Shown: positions 40,801-51,194 of the stretch, piece by piece | How the letters are laid out: every line of letters starts with the position of its first letter | Numbering within the stretch: the stretch's first letter is position 1 | NCBI GenBank assembly: GCA_016859345.1 | Contig: CM029122.1 | Location: forward strand, 3,105,001 to 3,169,000 | Source: Istiophorus platypterus | Lineage: Eukaryota > Chordata > Actinopteri > Istiophoriformes > Istiophoridae | Length of the DNA: 64,000 nucleotides | Reading direction: 5' to 3' | Translations under genes and position numbers: made by a program | The notes under the pieces: generated by a model | Told to the model about the DNA's origin: nothing | The model's input: the letters and a program-made list of their open reading frames with translations, nothing else | The model's database searches: none

Positions 40801-42889
40801 TGTATTTCGGATTGAATGTACTGAAGCTCAGAGCCTGAAAAGTGTCCAGATACTTCGGTCTAGACCGTATGTACGTGATGTGTGAGCACCAGTCTCAGAG
40901 CTGCACCTTCCACAGTCCACTGCAAACCAGTCTCCCCACATCGGTGACCACAGCTGGAGGACCAGCACTATATATATGTGTGTATATATATGTGTGTATA
41001 TATATATATATATCGATGTGGCGTTTGCCTCTACATTTCTGGACTGGCGGTTTCGGTTATTTCGGTTGTTAATAAAAAAAAAATAAAAAAAATTTAAAAG
41101 CTCTCAGACTGAGCGTCCGACATCTTCAGCTTCCGGATGATCGACATTTTCGGGGGGGGCAGAAAACAGAGCACAGTCTGCTTCACAACCGCACTGAACT
41201 CGGAGGCTGAATAAATTAAACATGAATTAGTCATATCAGAATATTTAAAGATCCCCTCCAGACATTTTTCAAGAGAATGATAATAAAAACACTCTGCTTT
41301 GATAATAATTGTGTCTGATATGTTTTTTTTTCCTTTGGGGAAAAAAGTTCTATTCTTTAATTAATTCTTAAAATTACAGCTGCTCTTTTCCCCCCATTGA
41401 AAATTCCAGGATCTACGAACATGCAAATATTATTCATCTCAGAAGTTTAGCTACTGGATGCAGGTCGTCTCCCCTTTCACTGAAAATTTAACTTTTTTAA
41501 ACTTGTGTTAGTCGCACGTTAAGTCGCTGGCTTTAAAATAGATGTAATTTCACGGAATCTGCCCCAAAAAAAAAAAATCACAACTGAGATGATATTAAAA
41601 GACAACTCTATGCTGCCTTCAGGTGTTATCACAAATCTTATTATTCACTTACAAATCCTAATGTCCTAATGCTTCCAGATGACTTCACAAATATAAAACA
41701 CTAATTATTTAGTTACAGCTTTGAAATTTGGTACTAATTCTTGGAAAGTGAGGATTGTAAACCTTATTTTTTCCATATGTTAAATTATGTGCCCGTCTTG
41801 AATGAATGACCTTGAATGTATGTAACTGACTTCCCGCTTTACCCCCCTCTCCCGCCCCCGCAGGAAGCCGCCCGACGGTCCAGTACGTGGCCTCGCTGTC
41901 GGAGCTGCCCCAGGCCCTGCAGCCTTACTACACCCAGGGTTACGTCCTGGCCGCCCTGCACCCCATCATCCTGTCAGTGGGCCGGACGCGCTCGCTGCCG
42001 TTCAGCCTGCTGTACCGCGCCATCCTGGCCCGGCCCAGACCCAGGTAGACCTGGAACCTGAGCTTCCCTTTACAGCTCAAACCTGACTGGGAACTTTTTA
42101 AATTGACACCTAATGTGAGGGGGAGTCTTCATTTTTGTCTCTTAAGCAGGATTTTATGATCAAACCCATCATTGAAGATGACACACACACCTTCCACACA
42201 TTAACCCTCACACTGTCGAGTAAACAGATGAATGATAGATGAAGTTGGCTGCATATTTAATGCAGAACTCTGGTTGGAGGTCAGACTGCCGTGCCTGGAG
42301 AAGGGGGTGGCGGGGGGGCTGTGTTTTGGTTCGCCTCGTGTCCACCATCCTTTCCATTGGCTAGAAATCCACCCAACAACAGGGGTCTCACAGCAGCCAA
42401 TGGTGTGAAAGTGTCTCTGATCATCGGGATTTTGTAACTAGGGTGATTTTTTTTTCTTTTTAGTTTATAAAATGACATTGGTGCCAGAGATGAACTGTTG
42501 ATTTTAATGATGGTGCTTTTTATGCAGAAAATATTGAATTCAAAAAAAAAAAAATTAGGCCAATTCTTCAATTCTCCATGTGGCCTCGTTCTTTAATTCT
42601 GCAAAAAACTCATGTTCATCTTTAAAAAAGAGAAATCAAATTGCTCAAGTTGTTTGTCCTTGGTGAAATTGTTTGAACGGTGGCTGGGACTCATCTCCTG
42701 CCGAGCAACAAACGATTAAGGTGTCGACACCTGCAGCTCCGTGACGTTGAACCGGCGAACTGTGAAACTTCCAGCCAGATGGAGGGTCCGCGAACCCACC
42801 GGTCACCTGAACAGACAAGCTGAGGGAGAAAAGAGGAAAACCACAGCCGACACTGTGACGTTGAGCGGGTCTCATCGGCCGTCTAATGG

Positions 42890-42941
<52 letters not shown>

Positions 42942-45171
42942 TCAGCAAGCAGACAGCTTCCATGTGCCACAGCGTGCCCGTGCTGAGGGTGGAGGAGTGG
43001 CCGTTACCCGGGGACTCGCTGACGGGCGACACCGTCAGAGCGCTCATCGACAGGGTCGGTCACACCTGAATGTGTGTTCTATGTATGAACCGGTACCAGA
43101 GAGAGTCCGGTTCCTCCCCCGCTCGCCGTGAAGCTGACTCCGGGTTTTGCTGCTTCTTTTTCTGCTTCAGGTGAACAGCAGCGCCCGCGGGGGCGTTCGA
43201 TTCGTTGGCTCGGTCCTGCAGCAGGTGAGCGGCATCGCGAACGGCCGAGTGCACAGTCCGAAGAGGGGCTGCCGCTCCCCCCCGCGCTCCCCCCCAGGAA
43301 CCCCGCCCGGAGACAGGGAGCTGGAGGAGAACACCTACAGTCCAGGTGGGACACTTTGCTCGTTACTCATCATCTCACCCGTTTTCCTTTCTCTCTCTGT
43401 CGATGTCTCTCACTTTTCCATTTTGGGGGGGTTTCGTTTTCACCTCATTTTAACCTAAATGTCCCATTTTCCATCCTGAGGTTAAAACTTTTTGGTTCCA
43501 CTTTTGATGAGTCACCATTTCTAAAGCTTTAATTGATTCATAATAAATAATAAATAAAGGTTAAGAAATAAAGGTTAATGTGGAGTCTTGATTTTCCCTC
43601 CCTCTAGACTTGAGGCTGCTGGTCTTCTTCCACTCCTGGGCCCCCGGCTGCGCCCCCCTGGACTCGCTGGCCTGCCAGTACCACCAGGGGGCGCTGTCCA
43701 TGCGCGTCTCCAGGAAGGGTCATGTGGTCAGCGCCCTGGAGGCTGACTGGCTGGAGCTGACCGCCGCCTACTACCGCAAGGGATGGTCACTGGTGGACTC
43801 CTTCGTCTACTGGGACACGCCTAAAGGTTGGTATGACGTCGGGTCGACGTTGGGTTGGCTCCGGCGCCTGCTTGAAGGCGTGCGGCCGGTCTGTCATCAG
43901 CACTGTGCGGCTCGCAGCGTGGATGTGATGACGAAGGTCTCGTCCACCGATGAACTAGTCTCGTTATTGATCTGACTGCCTTGCACCCGGTGAGACTTAA
44001 GCTCAACTCGGACAACAGGATTTTAAAATCCTGAAAAAGTATTAAATTCACATTCACACTACAGAATCTAAAAACTGGACTTCTGAATCCATTCCACTGC
44101 TCCTGCTACAGCAGCCGTACAGCTCCTTCTTTTCCTCCTCGTAGATGATTTATCAGTACTTGTTTGTTTGGAGTGGCATCAGTTTTGTCCTGAAAGTGGC
44201 GGGGGGGGGGTTGAATGGAGTGTGAACCCAGTGTTATTCTGTGTGTCCTTGGCGTCAAATAAAACAAATATGTTGAATTGAATGTACCTTTTTGGTACAT
44301 TTTTTGGTCATTTTTAAACCTGAATTTCGTCAGGTGTGTGTTACAATTATCATAGATAATCATAGACAATCATCCAAAGAAATGCACATTTAAGTGACGG
44401 TTGACGAACAAGCAGCCTCTGGCTGAAAAGGTTCAGAGCAGCTGATGCTTCTTCTTCTGCTTTTGTCGTCTGCATTTTCATCTTTTCTCATTACAAACTG
44501 ATTCACACATGCACCAAAAAAAAATAAAAAAATCAGCCCCTTCCTGTTTCGGCTTCTCTTTCCCACTGCGTCTATATTTGGAATTGTCTTCGACAACCTC
44601 GGTGACCTCACTTCCTGACCCAGCAGACATGCACAGCGTCTGTGGACCTCTGTGGCCTGGAAATAATGTACATATGTGTGTGTATGTGTGTGTAATAATA
44701 GATAGATATACACTCACACTCTGACAATCGTAATGGAGCCTGACTGATAAAGGATTTTTAAGGCTGATGCCGAATTGTTATATTTTGGGGTTTCAAAATT
44801 ACGGTAATGACATAAATTTGATGATATTCATCATAAATGAAGATTTCTGATAAGAATCCTGTACGTTTAGTTATTTTGGGAAGGGGGGGGCACTAAACCG
44901 TTTTTTTTTGTTTGTTTGGGGTTTTTTTGCCCTTGCATGAACACGAGGGACTCAGACACAGAGTTTAGCCTATTTCCCTGCAACTGGGTCATTATCAACC
45001 TAATGACGCTCTGTCATTGACGCTCTGTCATTGGCGCGTTTCCTCAGCCGAGGCTCCGAGTTGTGTCTCCTTTACCTGCCGCCCGACGGCGAACGTTCGG
45101 CATTGGTCCTGCACATTTTTAATTATAACAGCATGTCGACATGATTCTGGCCGGGGTGTTACAGTGACGTT

Positions 45172-45243
<72 letters not shown>

Positions 45244-48099
45244 CTCTCTCTCTCGCTGCAGGCGAGCCGGTGCCCCGATCGCTGGAGGGCCTGTTTGTGT
45301 ATGAAGAGAGGAGCACTTCTCCTCCGGCCAACGACACCATCGTGGTGGAGCAGTGGACGGTCATCGAGGTCAGTGACACGCTGGTGTGAATGCGAGCGGA
45401 ATCGGGCTGGCAGGCGATCTCATGCAAGGATGGGACGATCACTTCGCTTGATTGAGTGATATAAAATTATTATATCACTCAAATTTAGATTTTTTTCACC
45501 TTTGCAGATTTTTATTTTGTGCCAAAAAACCCATCTTTACAATTGAGGTGAACTGGCCCTTTAATGAGTAGATTTGTATTTCTGTTGTCAGAGGGAAAGC
45601 AGATACGGAGGCGTAAGTGTTTCCACAGTTGGACGACGTGAGGTTTTTTGTTTGTCTGTTTTCGTTTTTAACTTAAAAAAAAAAGCCACTCGCTCCGACA
45701 CGTGTTTATCGGTTTTATAAGAGCTCTGTCTCAACCCAACGTGAAACCTCACCAAACAGAGTCTCATGCAGGGATACAGACGCCGGCGCAGCCATGCGAG
45801 GACTCAGGCCGACGCGAGTCATGAAATAATGATCCAGGGGCTGAGGTGGGCTGGCGGGCCGCCACATCGACGCGTCTACACGCCGGCCAGAAGTCTGCGA
45901 CATTCACAGTGTGTCCCACGGCTCCAACTGTCTCATCTGCTGTCGCGACGAGGGTGAATTGATTGGTTGGAAATTCAGCATCCGTCCACCAGGACCGTGA
46001 CGGACCGCCGTGGCTTTTTGACACAGTGATGATGAAGAATATGATGATGATGTCGGGTTGAGTCTGGTTCAGAGAACCTGGCAGACGACCTGCGTTGGCA
46101 CTGGGCTGCGACCGACCGGCTCCGTTCAAATAAACAAAAACGTTTCTGTTAGTTTGAACGTCGCCTAACTGAGGAAACACCTATTTGTTAGGTGTGACGT
46201 CAATTTTTGTTGTAAAAGGTCAAAACTGTGTTGCCGTGAAAACGCTGGATCCCAAAAAATTAACTATTTTACCTAGATGTGCGATTATTAGACATTCAGC
46301 CACGTTCCTTTTTCAACATCTAACCTGCTGAATGTGTTGTTATATCTTATATCTGTGTATGTTGTGTTTACATCCAGGGCTCCAACGTGAAAACCGACTA
46401 CGGGCCCCTCCTCCACACTCTGGCTGAGTTCGGTTGGCTGCTCACCTGTGTGCTACCCACGCCCATCATCCGACACGACAGGTGGGCCCAGGTTTTCTTT
46501 GTTTGTTTGTTTGTTTTTTAGTCTTCATCTGACTATGACCCAGTCCGCTGACACCAGAACCGCCCGTCTGTTCTTACGTCCCCAGTGATGGGAACTTGGC
46601 CACGAAGCAGGTTGTGTTTCTCCAGAGGCCGGTGAGAGGTCAAGGGGCAGGACAAATGAGGAACCAGGTGAGAGGAGAAGACAACTGATGTGATAAATGG
46701 TCTAAACAGTCTGGGAATTAATTTATACCTAATGTAAAACAACCTTTTTTGCCACCATCATTGAAAGAGAGAGAAAAACCTTTAGACAGACCCAGTCAGA
46801 AACCAGCTGGTGAACATAGTGGAGCATTTAGCAGCTAAAGAGCCAAAGATTTCCCTCAGGAGCTGGTGGAGACCAAAACCAGAGCAAAAAGAGAGGGAAT
46901 ACTGGACTTAAATTCATCAGGTGGACTCAGAGACCAGATCCAGATGAATCATCATGTTGCTCTGTAACTGCTGGATGCGGAAATAAGTAACCGTTGACCA
47001 GATTTCAACTTAAAAACCAGCATAAAAAAAAGTTATTTCAGGTTTAAATTAAATGTAAGAAGACAGCAAGTTGCCCAGAAGAACTCATTCGGGCAACTTT
47101 AAAGATTTCCACCAAAATAAAGGGGAAATTTGGGTGGATTTCCTGCACCAAAGGGTGTGAACCTTTATTTTGCGATGTTCTCGCTGTCATGTTTGCGTTT
47201 ATCATTTCAGGACAGTAAAGTTCATCAAGGTCAAGAATTATGAACAGCAGAAATCAAAATATCATAAACAAATAAATATTGTTTCAATCCCAATTTAAAC
47301 ATAATATAAAAATGCAGCTGAGTGTATCTGAATTTGCATATCTGCCAACATGTACATACTTATTAACACATCTGTGATGAGCCAAAATTAGCCTGCTGAT
47401 GTATCAGACTAAATGGACACAGTGATACACTCTGATCTCATTGATTATAAAAATAGGCACAGGGACCTTTGTTATTATGACTCAAAAATATTTCACATGT
47501 AAATGTGTTGAAAAGATGTTTTTTTCCTGGAAACAGCAGCGGTCGTCTCTAAGAAATATATTAGTCATAGTGTTACGGCATCTGGGTCAGCGTGACCTAT
47601 GACCCGTCCATGGTTTAAGGCTGATGGACAGATGTTTTTAGCTGCTATTTATGTGCCCACTCTGCCCCCTGGTGAACACAACCAGAACTGCACCTCGCCA
47701 GAGGCGAACCGGGGCTGGTCAGACTGAGCTGTGGCCCAGAGGAGGTTGAACCAGGATGCCATGGTTCAGGGTCAGGGGTCGAGTTCACAAAACATCCTGA
47801 GGCTAAAAGTAGCTGCTACCAGGCTGAGTTGGGAGGAGGTGCCTGAAAGTAAAGGGAGTTTCAGTCTAAACTTGAGGCTTCTGAGTTTTCGGTCTGAGAG
47901 TAATTCCCAAAGTATTTGAACCCTAAAACTAGGTCTTAAAGTCAGGAGGTTAACTTCCAGGGGACTCCTCAGTCCCCTGGACCTGTTCAGTCAGCCAGCT
48001 GCTGCAGGTGCACCTTGCTAGGTCACTGGTTTTGGATTAATACAACAACCATGTTTTGGTGGTGGAGAGTCGATAAAGAACCAGGCCTAACGCCCATTT

Positions 48100-48151
<52 letters not shown>

Positions 48152-48363
48152 GTCTCCAGGCCCAGTCCGTCCACAGCGACGTGTCCAGTCGCTCTGTGAG
48201 CCGCTCGGTCAGCAGCCCCCTCCCTGGGGAGGAGCTCTCCCCAAACGCGGGAGGCATCGGGGGCTTCCCGGTGTTCGGTGGGGGCTACACCAGCGCCCTG
48301 TCCCACCTGGAGGAGGGTGGCTTTGAGCAGGAGGAGGGAAAGGCGGAGGTCACCTGTATGTAA
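26982..48363 (+). CDS. rftn2: rftn2, raftlin family member 2 (complete, nine coding exons)
   Basis: Coding exons: 26982-27120, 41864-42044, 42946-43054, 43171-43345, 43608-43826, 45262-45368, 46378-46481, 46586-46667 and 48160-48363. All junctions are GT-AG and all phases join to one 1320-base frame (439 residues plus stop). The N-terminus MGCGLRKLEDPEDSS and the C-terminus EVTCM match vertebrate RFTN2, as do YVLLDF, VVEQWTVIEG, TDYGPLLHTLAEFGWLL and KQVVFLQRP. Gly2 is the expected N-myristoylation site and Cys3 the S-palmitoylation site, which anchor raftlins to plasma-membrane lipid rafts. Family role: raft scaffold in B-cell receptor signalling and in clathrin-dependent dsRNA/LPS receptor uptake, better shown for RFTN1. 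RFTN1 is excluded because the N-terminus follows RFTN2 (KLEDPEDSSPG, not KLEKRDEKRPG). The protein is shorter than human RFTN2 (501), mainly in the middle linker (exon 4). Intron 1 is 14.7 kb. rftn2 converges with mob4. Confidence 0.97.
27330..28420. repeat. cluster of att-gat-taat dispersed repeats
   Basis: At least four degenerate copies, in both orientations, of a common fish repeat with attaatcgattaat-like ends and a core resembling aaaaatgcaaaacatctgatgg and gtgaggatttg. Single copies also lie near 10650-10930, 14150-14250, 34640-34860 and 39440-39560. Confidence 0.6.
29001..29050. repeat. (AC)n microsatellite
   Basis: Fifty bases of perfect AC repeat in rftn2 intron 1. Confidence 0.98.
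30415..30476. repeat. (TG)n microsatellite
   Basis: About 62 bases of perfect TG repeat in rftn2 intron 1. Confidence 0.98.
31530..31623. repeat. (TG)n microsatellite
   Basis: About 93 bases of TG repeat with one C interruption. Confidence 0.98.
34101..34300. repeat. palindromic (TA)n block with (TAGA)n
   Basis: Several TA runs are separated by short aagct or aaaa interruptions. One interruption pair (agctta...taagct, about 34165-34195) makes a larger hairpin. It ends in a short tagatagata run. Confidence 0.95.
35470..35620 (+). repeat. short tandem minisatellite, agcattagttattagttag type
   Basis: About six degenerate units of 20-30 bases built from gcattagttattagttag. It is non-coding and lies inside rftn2 intron 1. 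Confidence 0.8.
35985..36305 (+). repeat. long pyrimidine-rich tract
   Basis: About 320 bases are strongly biased to C and T on the plus strand, with many ccctcccc and cctcct clusters. The apparent open frames across it are compositional. Confidence 0.85.
37459..37840. repeat. compound (TC)n, (CA)n and (TG)n microsatellite
   Basis: (TC)n at 37459-37501 passes into an interrupted CA/CATA tract to about 37714. A (TG)n follows at 37783-37840. The CA and TG blocks are complementary, so the region could fold back on itself. Confidence 0.95.
38309..38721 (+). mobile_element. MITE-like element copy 3
   Basis: About 413 bases are flanked on both sides by TAA (38306-38308 and 38722-38724), a plausible three-base target duplication as in PIF/Harbinger elements. 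It aligns along its length with copy 2, with ends related as imperfect inverted repeats. Confidence 0.75.
39830..40420 (-). mobile_element. Tc1-like transposase relic C
   Basis: Minus-strand frames contain RFWTKVPWTDETKVNLCRN and then IRQDNDPKH, which match the WTDETK and QDNDPKH catalytic blocks of Tc1 transposases. The two parts are in different frames with stops between, so it is a dead copy inside rftn2 intron 1. Confidence 0.85.
41864..42044 (+). CDS. rftn2: rftn2 coding exon 2
   Basis: This exon runs from GSRPTVQYVASL to ARPRP and the first two bases of a serine codon. The segment YYTQGYVLAALHPII aligns with the human YYLKGYIVGAIHPVI region, a raftlin family signature. The donor is gtagac. 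The exon is markedly GC-rich at third positions compared with its introns. Confidence 0.96.
42891..42945 (+). repeat. (TG)n tract abutting the rftn2 exon 3 acceptor
   Basis: A perfect TG run of about 49 bases (42891-42939) is followed by only cctcag before the exon. It therefore occupies the place where a polypyrimidine tract would normally lie. Confidence 0.95.
42946..43054 (+). CDS. rftn2: rftn2 coding exon 3
   Basis: This exon encodes SKQTASMCHSVPVLRVEEW through RALIDR (109 bases). It ends in phase 0 before the donor gtcggt. Because its length is not a multiple of three, skipping it would shift the frame. Confidence 0.93.
43171..43345 (+). CDS. rftn2: rftn2 coding exon 4 (linker region)
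   Basis: The exon starts VNSSARGGVRFVGSV, matching human INVAAKRGMKFVGFI. It then continues into a low-complexity Ser/Pro/Arg linker ending ENTYSPG. This linker is considerably shorter than in the human protein. The acceptor is tgcttcag and the donor gtggga. Confidence 0.94.
43608..43826 (+). CDS. rftn2: rftn2 coding exon 5
   Basis: This exon encodes DLRLLVFFHSW through DTPKG. The segments YHQGALSMRVSRKG, LEADWLELTAAYY and SLVDSFVYW align closely with the human YQEGILSMKVTRKG, LDADWLELTTFYY and SLIDSFVFW. The acceptor is ccctctag and the donor gttggt. Confidence 0.97.
45174..45261 (+). repeat. (TG)n tract directly upstream of the rftn2 exon 6 acceptor
   Basis: A TG run of about 68 bases (45174-45241) is followed by a short CT-rich stretch and gctgcag. 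Here a modest polypyrimidine tract separates the repeat from the splice site by about 20 bases. Confidence 0.95.
45262..45368 (+). CDS. rftn2: rftn2 coding exon 6
   Basis: This exon encodes GEPVPRSLEGLFVYEE through NDTIVVEQWTVIE (107 bases). It aligns with human KSLEGFFIYEE and NDAIVVEQWTVIE. Its length is not a multiple of three. The donor is gtcagt. Confidence 0.97.
46378..46481 (+). CDS. rftn2: rftn2 coding exon 7
   Basis: This exon encodes GSNVKTDYGPLLHTLAEF, then GWLLTCVLPTPIIRHD and part of a serine codon. It is one of the most conserved raftlin segments, nearly identical to human RFTN2. The acceptor is acatccag and the donor gtgggc. Confidence 0.97.
46586..46667 (+). CDS. rftn2: rftn2 coding exon 8
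   Basis: This exon encodes SDGNLATKQVVFLQRPV followed by RGQGAGQMRNQ, in phase 0 at the donor gtgaga. The first half matches human SEGNLATKQIVFLQRPV; the tail is divergent, as expected for the variable C-terminal region. The acceptor is cgtccccag. Confidence 0.94.
46810..46985 (+). repeat. dispersed repeat, copy A (inverted partner at 53735-53912)
   Basis: About 170 bases in rftn2 intron 8 are nearly identical to the reverse complement of 53735-53912. Shared anchors include gcagctaaagagccaaag, agctggtggagaccaaaa and cagatgaatcatcatgtt. I recognise no coding capacity. Confidence 0.9.
48101..48159 (+). repeat. (TG)n tract abutting the rftn2 exon 9 acceptor
   Basis: About 48 bases of TG repeat (48101-48148) are followed by cccgtctccag, the acceptor of the last coding exon. 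Only about eleven bases separate the repeat from the splice site. Confidence 0.95.
48160..48363 (+). CDS. rftn2: rftn2 coding exon 9 (terminal)
   Basis: This exon encodes a Ser-rich C-terminal tail (AQSVHSDVSSRSVSRSV), then GGFEQEEGKAEVTCM and the stop taa at 48361-48363. The last residues match human DGQFDQEDGVTQVTCM in pattern, which fixes the C-terminus. Confidence 0.96.
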   Translation, partial: AQSVHSDVSSRSVSRSVSSPLPGEELSPNAGGIGGFPVFGGGYTSALSHLEEGGFEQEEGKAEVTCM

Positions 48364-49682
48364 GCAAGAAAACTGGATGGATGAGGGTGTATCCCCCCCC
48401 CCCCAAAAAGGAGTTAACGTGTTGGGTCCCTGGGGGTGAGGCCCAAGGAGAAAGACGTGGAACCCGTTGATCATCATGTTTCCTTTAAACAGAGACTTTA
48501 ATGTAGAAGAACTCGGCACTTTTTAAAATGTTTTTAATGAAGCCATAATGAGGTTTATCATTTAGGAGCAGGTCCGTGTCCAAACTTTCCTGTAGATTTT
48601 CTCAGGAGAAACTTCCTCATATATTTAAGATCCAGGTTCTGTTCAGTTCAGGTGCTCGTGGGGAAAAGTCAGAGCTCTAAAAAGCACAAACACAGAACAG
48701 CAGTGGCGGTGAAATGAGGGGGAGGGGCTCGACTTTTTGTTTTGACCAGAAATCGCCCTTCTCACGTCCTCGTTTTTTTGGCATTCCCTCACAAGTTAAT
48801 GCGTTTTTTGGGTTTTTTTGTCACTTGAAAAAGGTCCCGTCATCTCTCCCGAACATTTCGTTGATGCTGCCAGGTGCTTCGACGCCTTCTCATCTCATCT
48901 CCTCGTGTGCGGAGGTGACACGGGGTCGGGGCCCGGCCCCCTGCCCTGCCCCGCCCCGCCCACAGACCGAGGCAGGATGTGAATATTTATTGGCTGTTGC
49001 GGCTTCCTGCGGAGGTTGGCGCCGATGCCACGCGGGCCGACATCTGACCGGAGCCGACTTGGGAGGCGGGTTCCCACAGATGGTCGGTGAATCTGTGAGG
49101 AGGGTCTAGAGGAGACGTTCAGTGGAGGCGCGTCGCGGTGCTACGAGCTGCGTTCGCTGTTGTAAACTGGAGATGTCGTCACAACATGCGACCGGTTCAT
49201 ATCAATCAAAGGAGCCTACACGTCCTCAAGATGTCCAAACCAACTGGCGCCATCTCATAATCTTTCTGGAAAATGGTTACAGCTTCTGATGTTAACGTTT
49301 TAAAGTATTATTTAATATTGGGTCAGCGGTGGTGTTACATGTTATTTTCCTCTGTTTAACCTGCTTATTGCTGCTTATTGCTTCACAGCGTATACGGTAC
49401 TGCCTGGTCTGAGAAGGTCTCGTAGGAAAAAAGCTCCGGGAGGCGGCGCTTTTTTTTTTTTTTTTTTTTTTAAAGGACGAGTCTGGTGAGGTTTTATATA
49501 TTTTTTTTCCCAAATCCATGAGACCAAATTGACAACGAATCCATCCAAATCACTAATGCTGTCTGGAAGCTGATAAATCTGATTCCTCTGAGCCTCAGAG
49601 CTCCGCTGTTTCCAGACACTATTAAAAACACATGAATGATCCGCACTGTTGCACTGGCTGACAAGTTCCTTTGTTTCCACGA

Positions 49683-49713
<31 letters not shown>

Positions 49714-50950
49714 GGTTTATTTTGACTCAGTTTCACACACACAGTCCTGCTTATACTCACCAGAGCCTCAAATGTGCCACTTGAAAATATCCTGCAAACA
49801 AATGCACAGCTTATTCCTTTGTGAGTAGCATTTGTTAAAACTACAGTTCCCTGCTGTTATTTTTTTTAAGCCTTTTCCTCAAATTCAAATTTATATCAGT
49901 GAACCCTGTTTAAAGATTTCTGTTTTCAGTGGGAGCCAGTGGCTTTGGGGCTGAGTAACACAGACAGGACAGGGAAGACAAAAACCTGGTGAGACCGACT
50001 ATCACACTGATGGATTTGGACTTTTCATTGAATTTGGTGACAGTAAAGAAAAATACAGAATATCTCCAGACTAGTCCTTTAACTAAGGCTGTGTGTTCAC
50101 CAGACCAACAAGTTAGGCTTCGTCCTTCAAGTCTTTTCTCCTGCTAAACCTAAAAAATAGTTATAAAACCCTTCACATACAAATCTGTTATTATACTGAG
50201 ATGTTAATGACTGTTTTTTGAGGGGAACTATACTGATAAAAGTGCTGGGGAGTAAAACGGCATGTGTTTAAAAGTTGAAAGGTTTTGGTTCAGCTTTTCA
50301 AAGTACGAGTTTGAAAGGGGAAAAATTGGAAAACAAAATTCCAGTTTATTGACATAATGTAAGAAGTTTCCCGGAAAGCAGAAATTAAGAATAAATTATC
50401 AAGTAACAAAGGAATTAATAACAAATACTTACTGGGGTTTGAATTGAGCAACTTCTTTCATGGAAAGTCAATAAATTCAACACAACCACCAAGATAACAA
50501 TGTTGTGTTGATTTTTTTTTCCCTCTGATTTGTACCAAACTACATGTTTCTTTCTGGGAAAATGTAAAGAAAAGACCAGGAAACTATGAACCTGCAAAAT
50601 ATGAACTTTTGTTTTTTTTTTTTTTACATATATAACTGTCCATCGTCTGGCAGTGTTAAAGGAGGAGAAAAATCAGAATCAGTGGAGGGTCTTTTTAAAA
50701 TGCCATGAAAGGGAAACAATGTTGTTGTAAATACCTTAGCTGTTAGTATCATGTCTGAAAATTTGAGGAATTGTGATGCATTTTGTTTTGTTTTTGATGC
50801 GGACAAATGATTATTTTCATTATCAATTAATCTTGCGATTTTTTTTTAAAAGAGAATTTTCTCTATGTATGACAGAAGTGGCGATAAATGGTGATGTTCT
50901 GAATGGATGTTTTTTGCCCCATCAGGGTTTAATAAATGTCAGTATTAATA
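48364..50950 (+). other. rftn2: rftn2 3' UTR / 3' flank
   Basis: This non-coding region follows the rftn2 stop. It contains a GC-rich patch (48890-49080), a poly-T run near 49450, an (AC)n at 49684-49711 and AT-rich sequence with several AATAAA-type signals. The most convincing late one is AATAAA at 50931-50936. I see no gene. How much of this is 3' UTR cannot be decided without transcripts. Confidence 0.5.
50931..50936 (+). terminator. rftn2: candidate rftn2 polyadenylation signal
   Basis: A canonical AATAAA in the rftn2 sense lies about 2.6 kb after the stop and just before the convergent mob4 3' end, followed by T/G-rich sequence. Earlier AATAAA hexamers between 48.4 and 50.5 kb could also be used. 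Confidence 0.35.
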
Positions 50951-51188
50951 TTCCAGCCTTCCCCTTTTTGGGGTGTTGTACATTTTGCTTCCTTTGTTTT
51001 GTTTTTTTTCCTAATTTTTATGTATTAAACCCTTATTTCCCATGGTGTGTGTCCTATCACCATCTTCTACAGCCTTCATTATCATTATGACTCAGTTCAG
51101 ACGTAATTAGTCTGAAATTTCACAAACATTTCCAGGAAAGCTCCTGTATAAAGGATTAAACCAACAACAACGTGAATAATAGGTCTTT

Positions 51189-51194
51189 TTTATT
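51189..51194 (-). terminator. mob4: candidate mob4 polyadenylation signal
   Basis: AATAAA on the minus strand (tttatt on plus) lies about 1.3 kb beyond the expected end of mob4 coding sequence. The two convergent genes would then end only a few hundred bases apart. Confidence 0.4.

Larger units (their letters stand above)
27121..41863 (+). other. rftn2: rftn2 intron 1, 14.7 kb, repeat-filled
   Basis: No other gene is recognised. Contents: a cluster of degenerate att-gat-taa-rich dispersed repeats at about 27330-28420, microsatellites at 29001-29050, 30415-30476, 31530-31623, 37459-37714 and 37783-37840, a palindromic (TA)n block at 34101-34300, a tandem minisatellite at 35470-35620, a pyrimidine-rich tract at 35985-36305, a MITE-like element at 38309-38721 and a minus-strand Tc1-like transposase relic at 39830-40420. 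The acceptor is ccccgcag at 41863. Confidence 0.85.
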
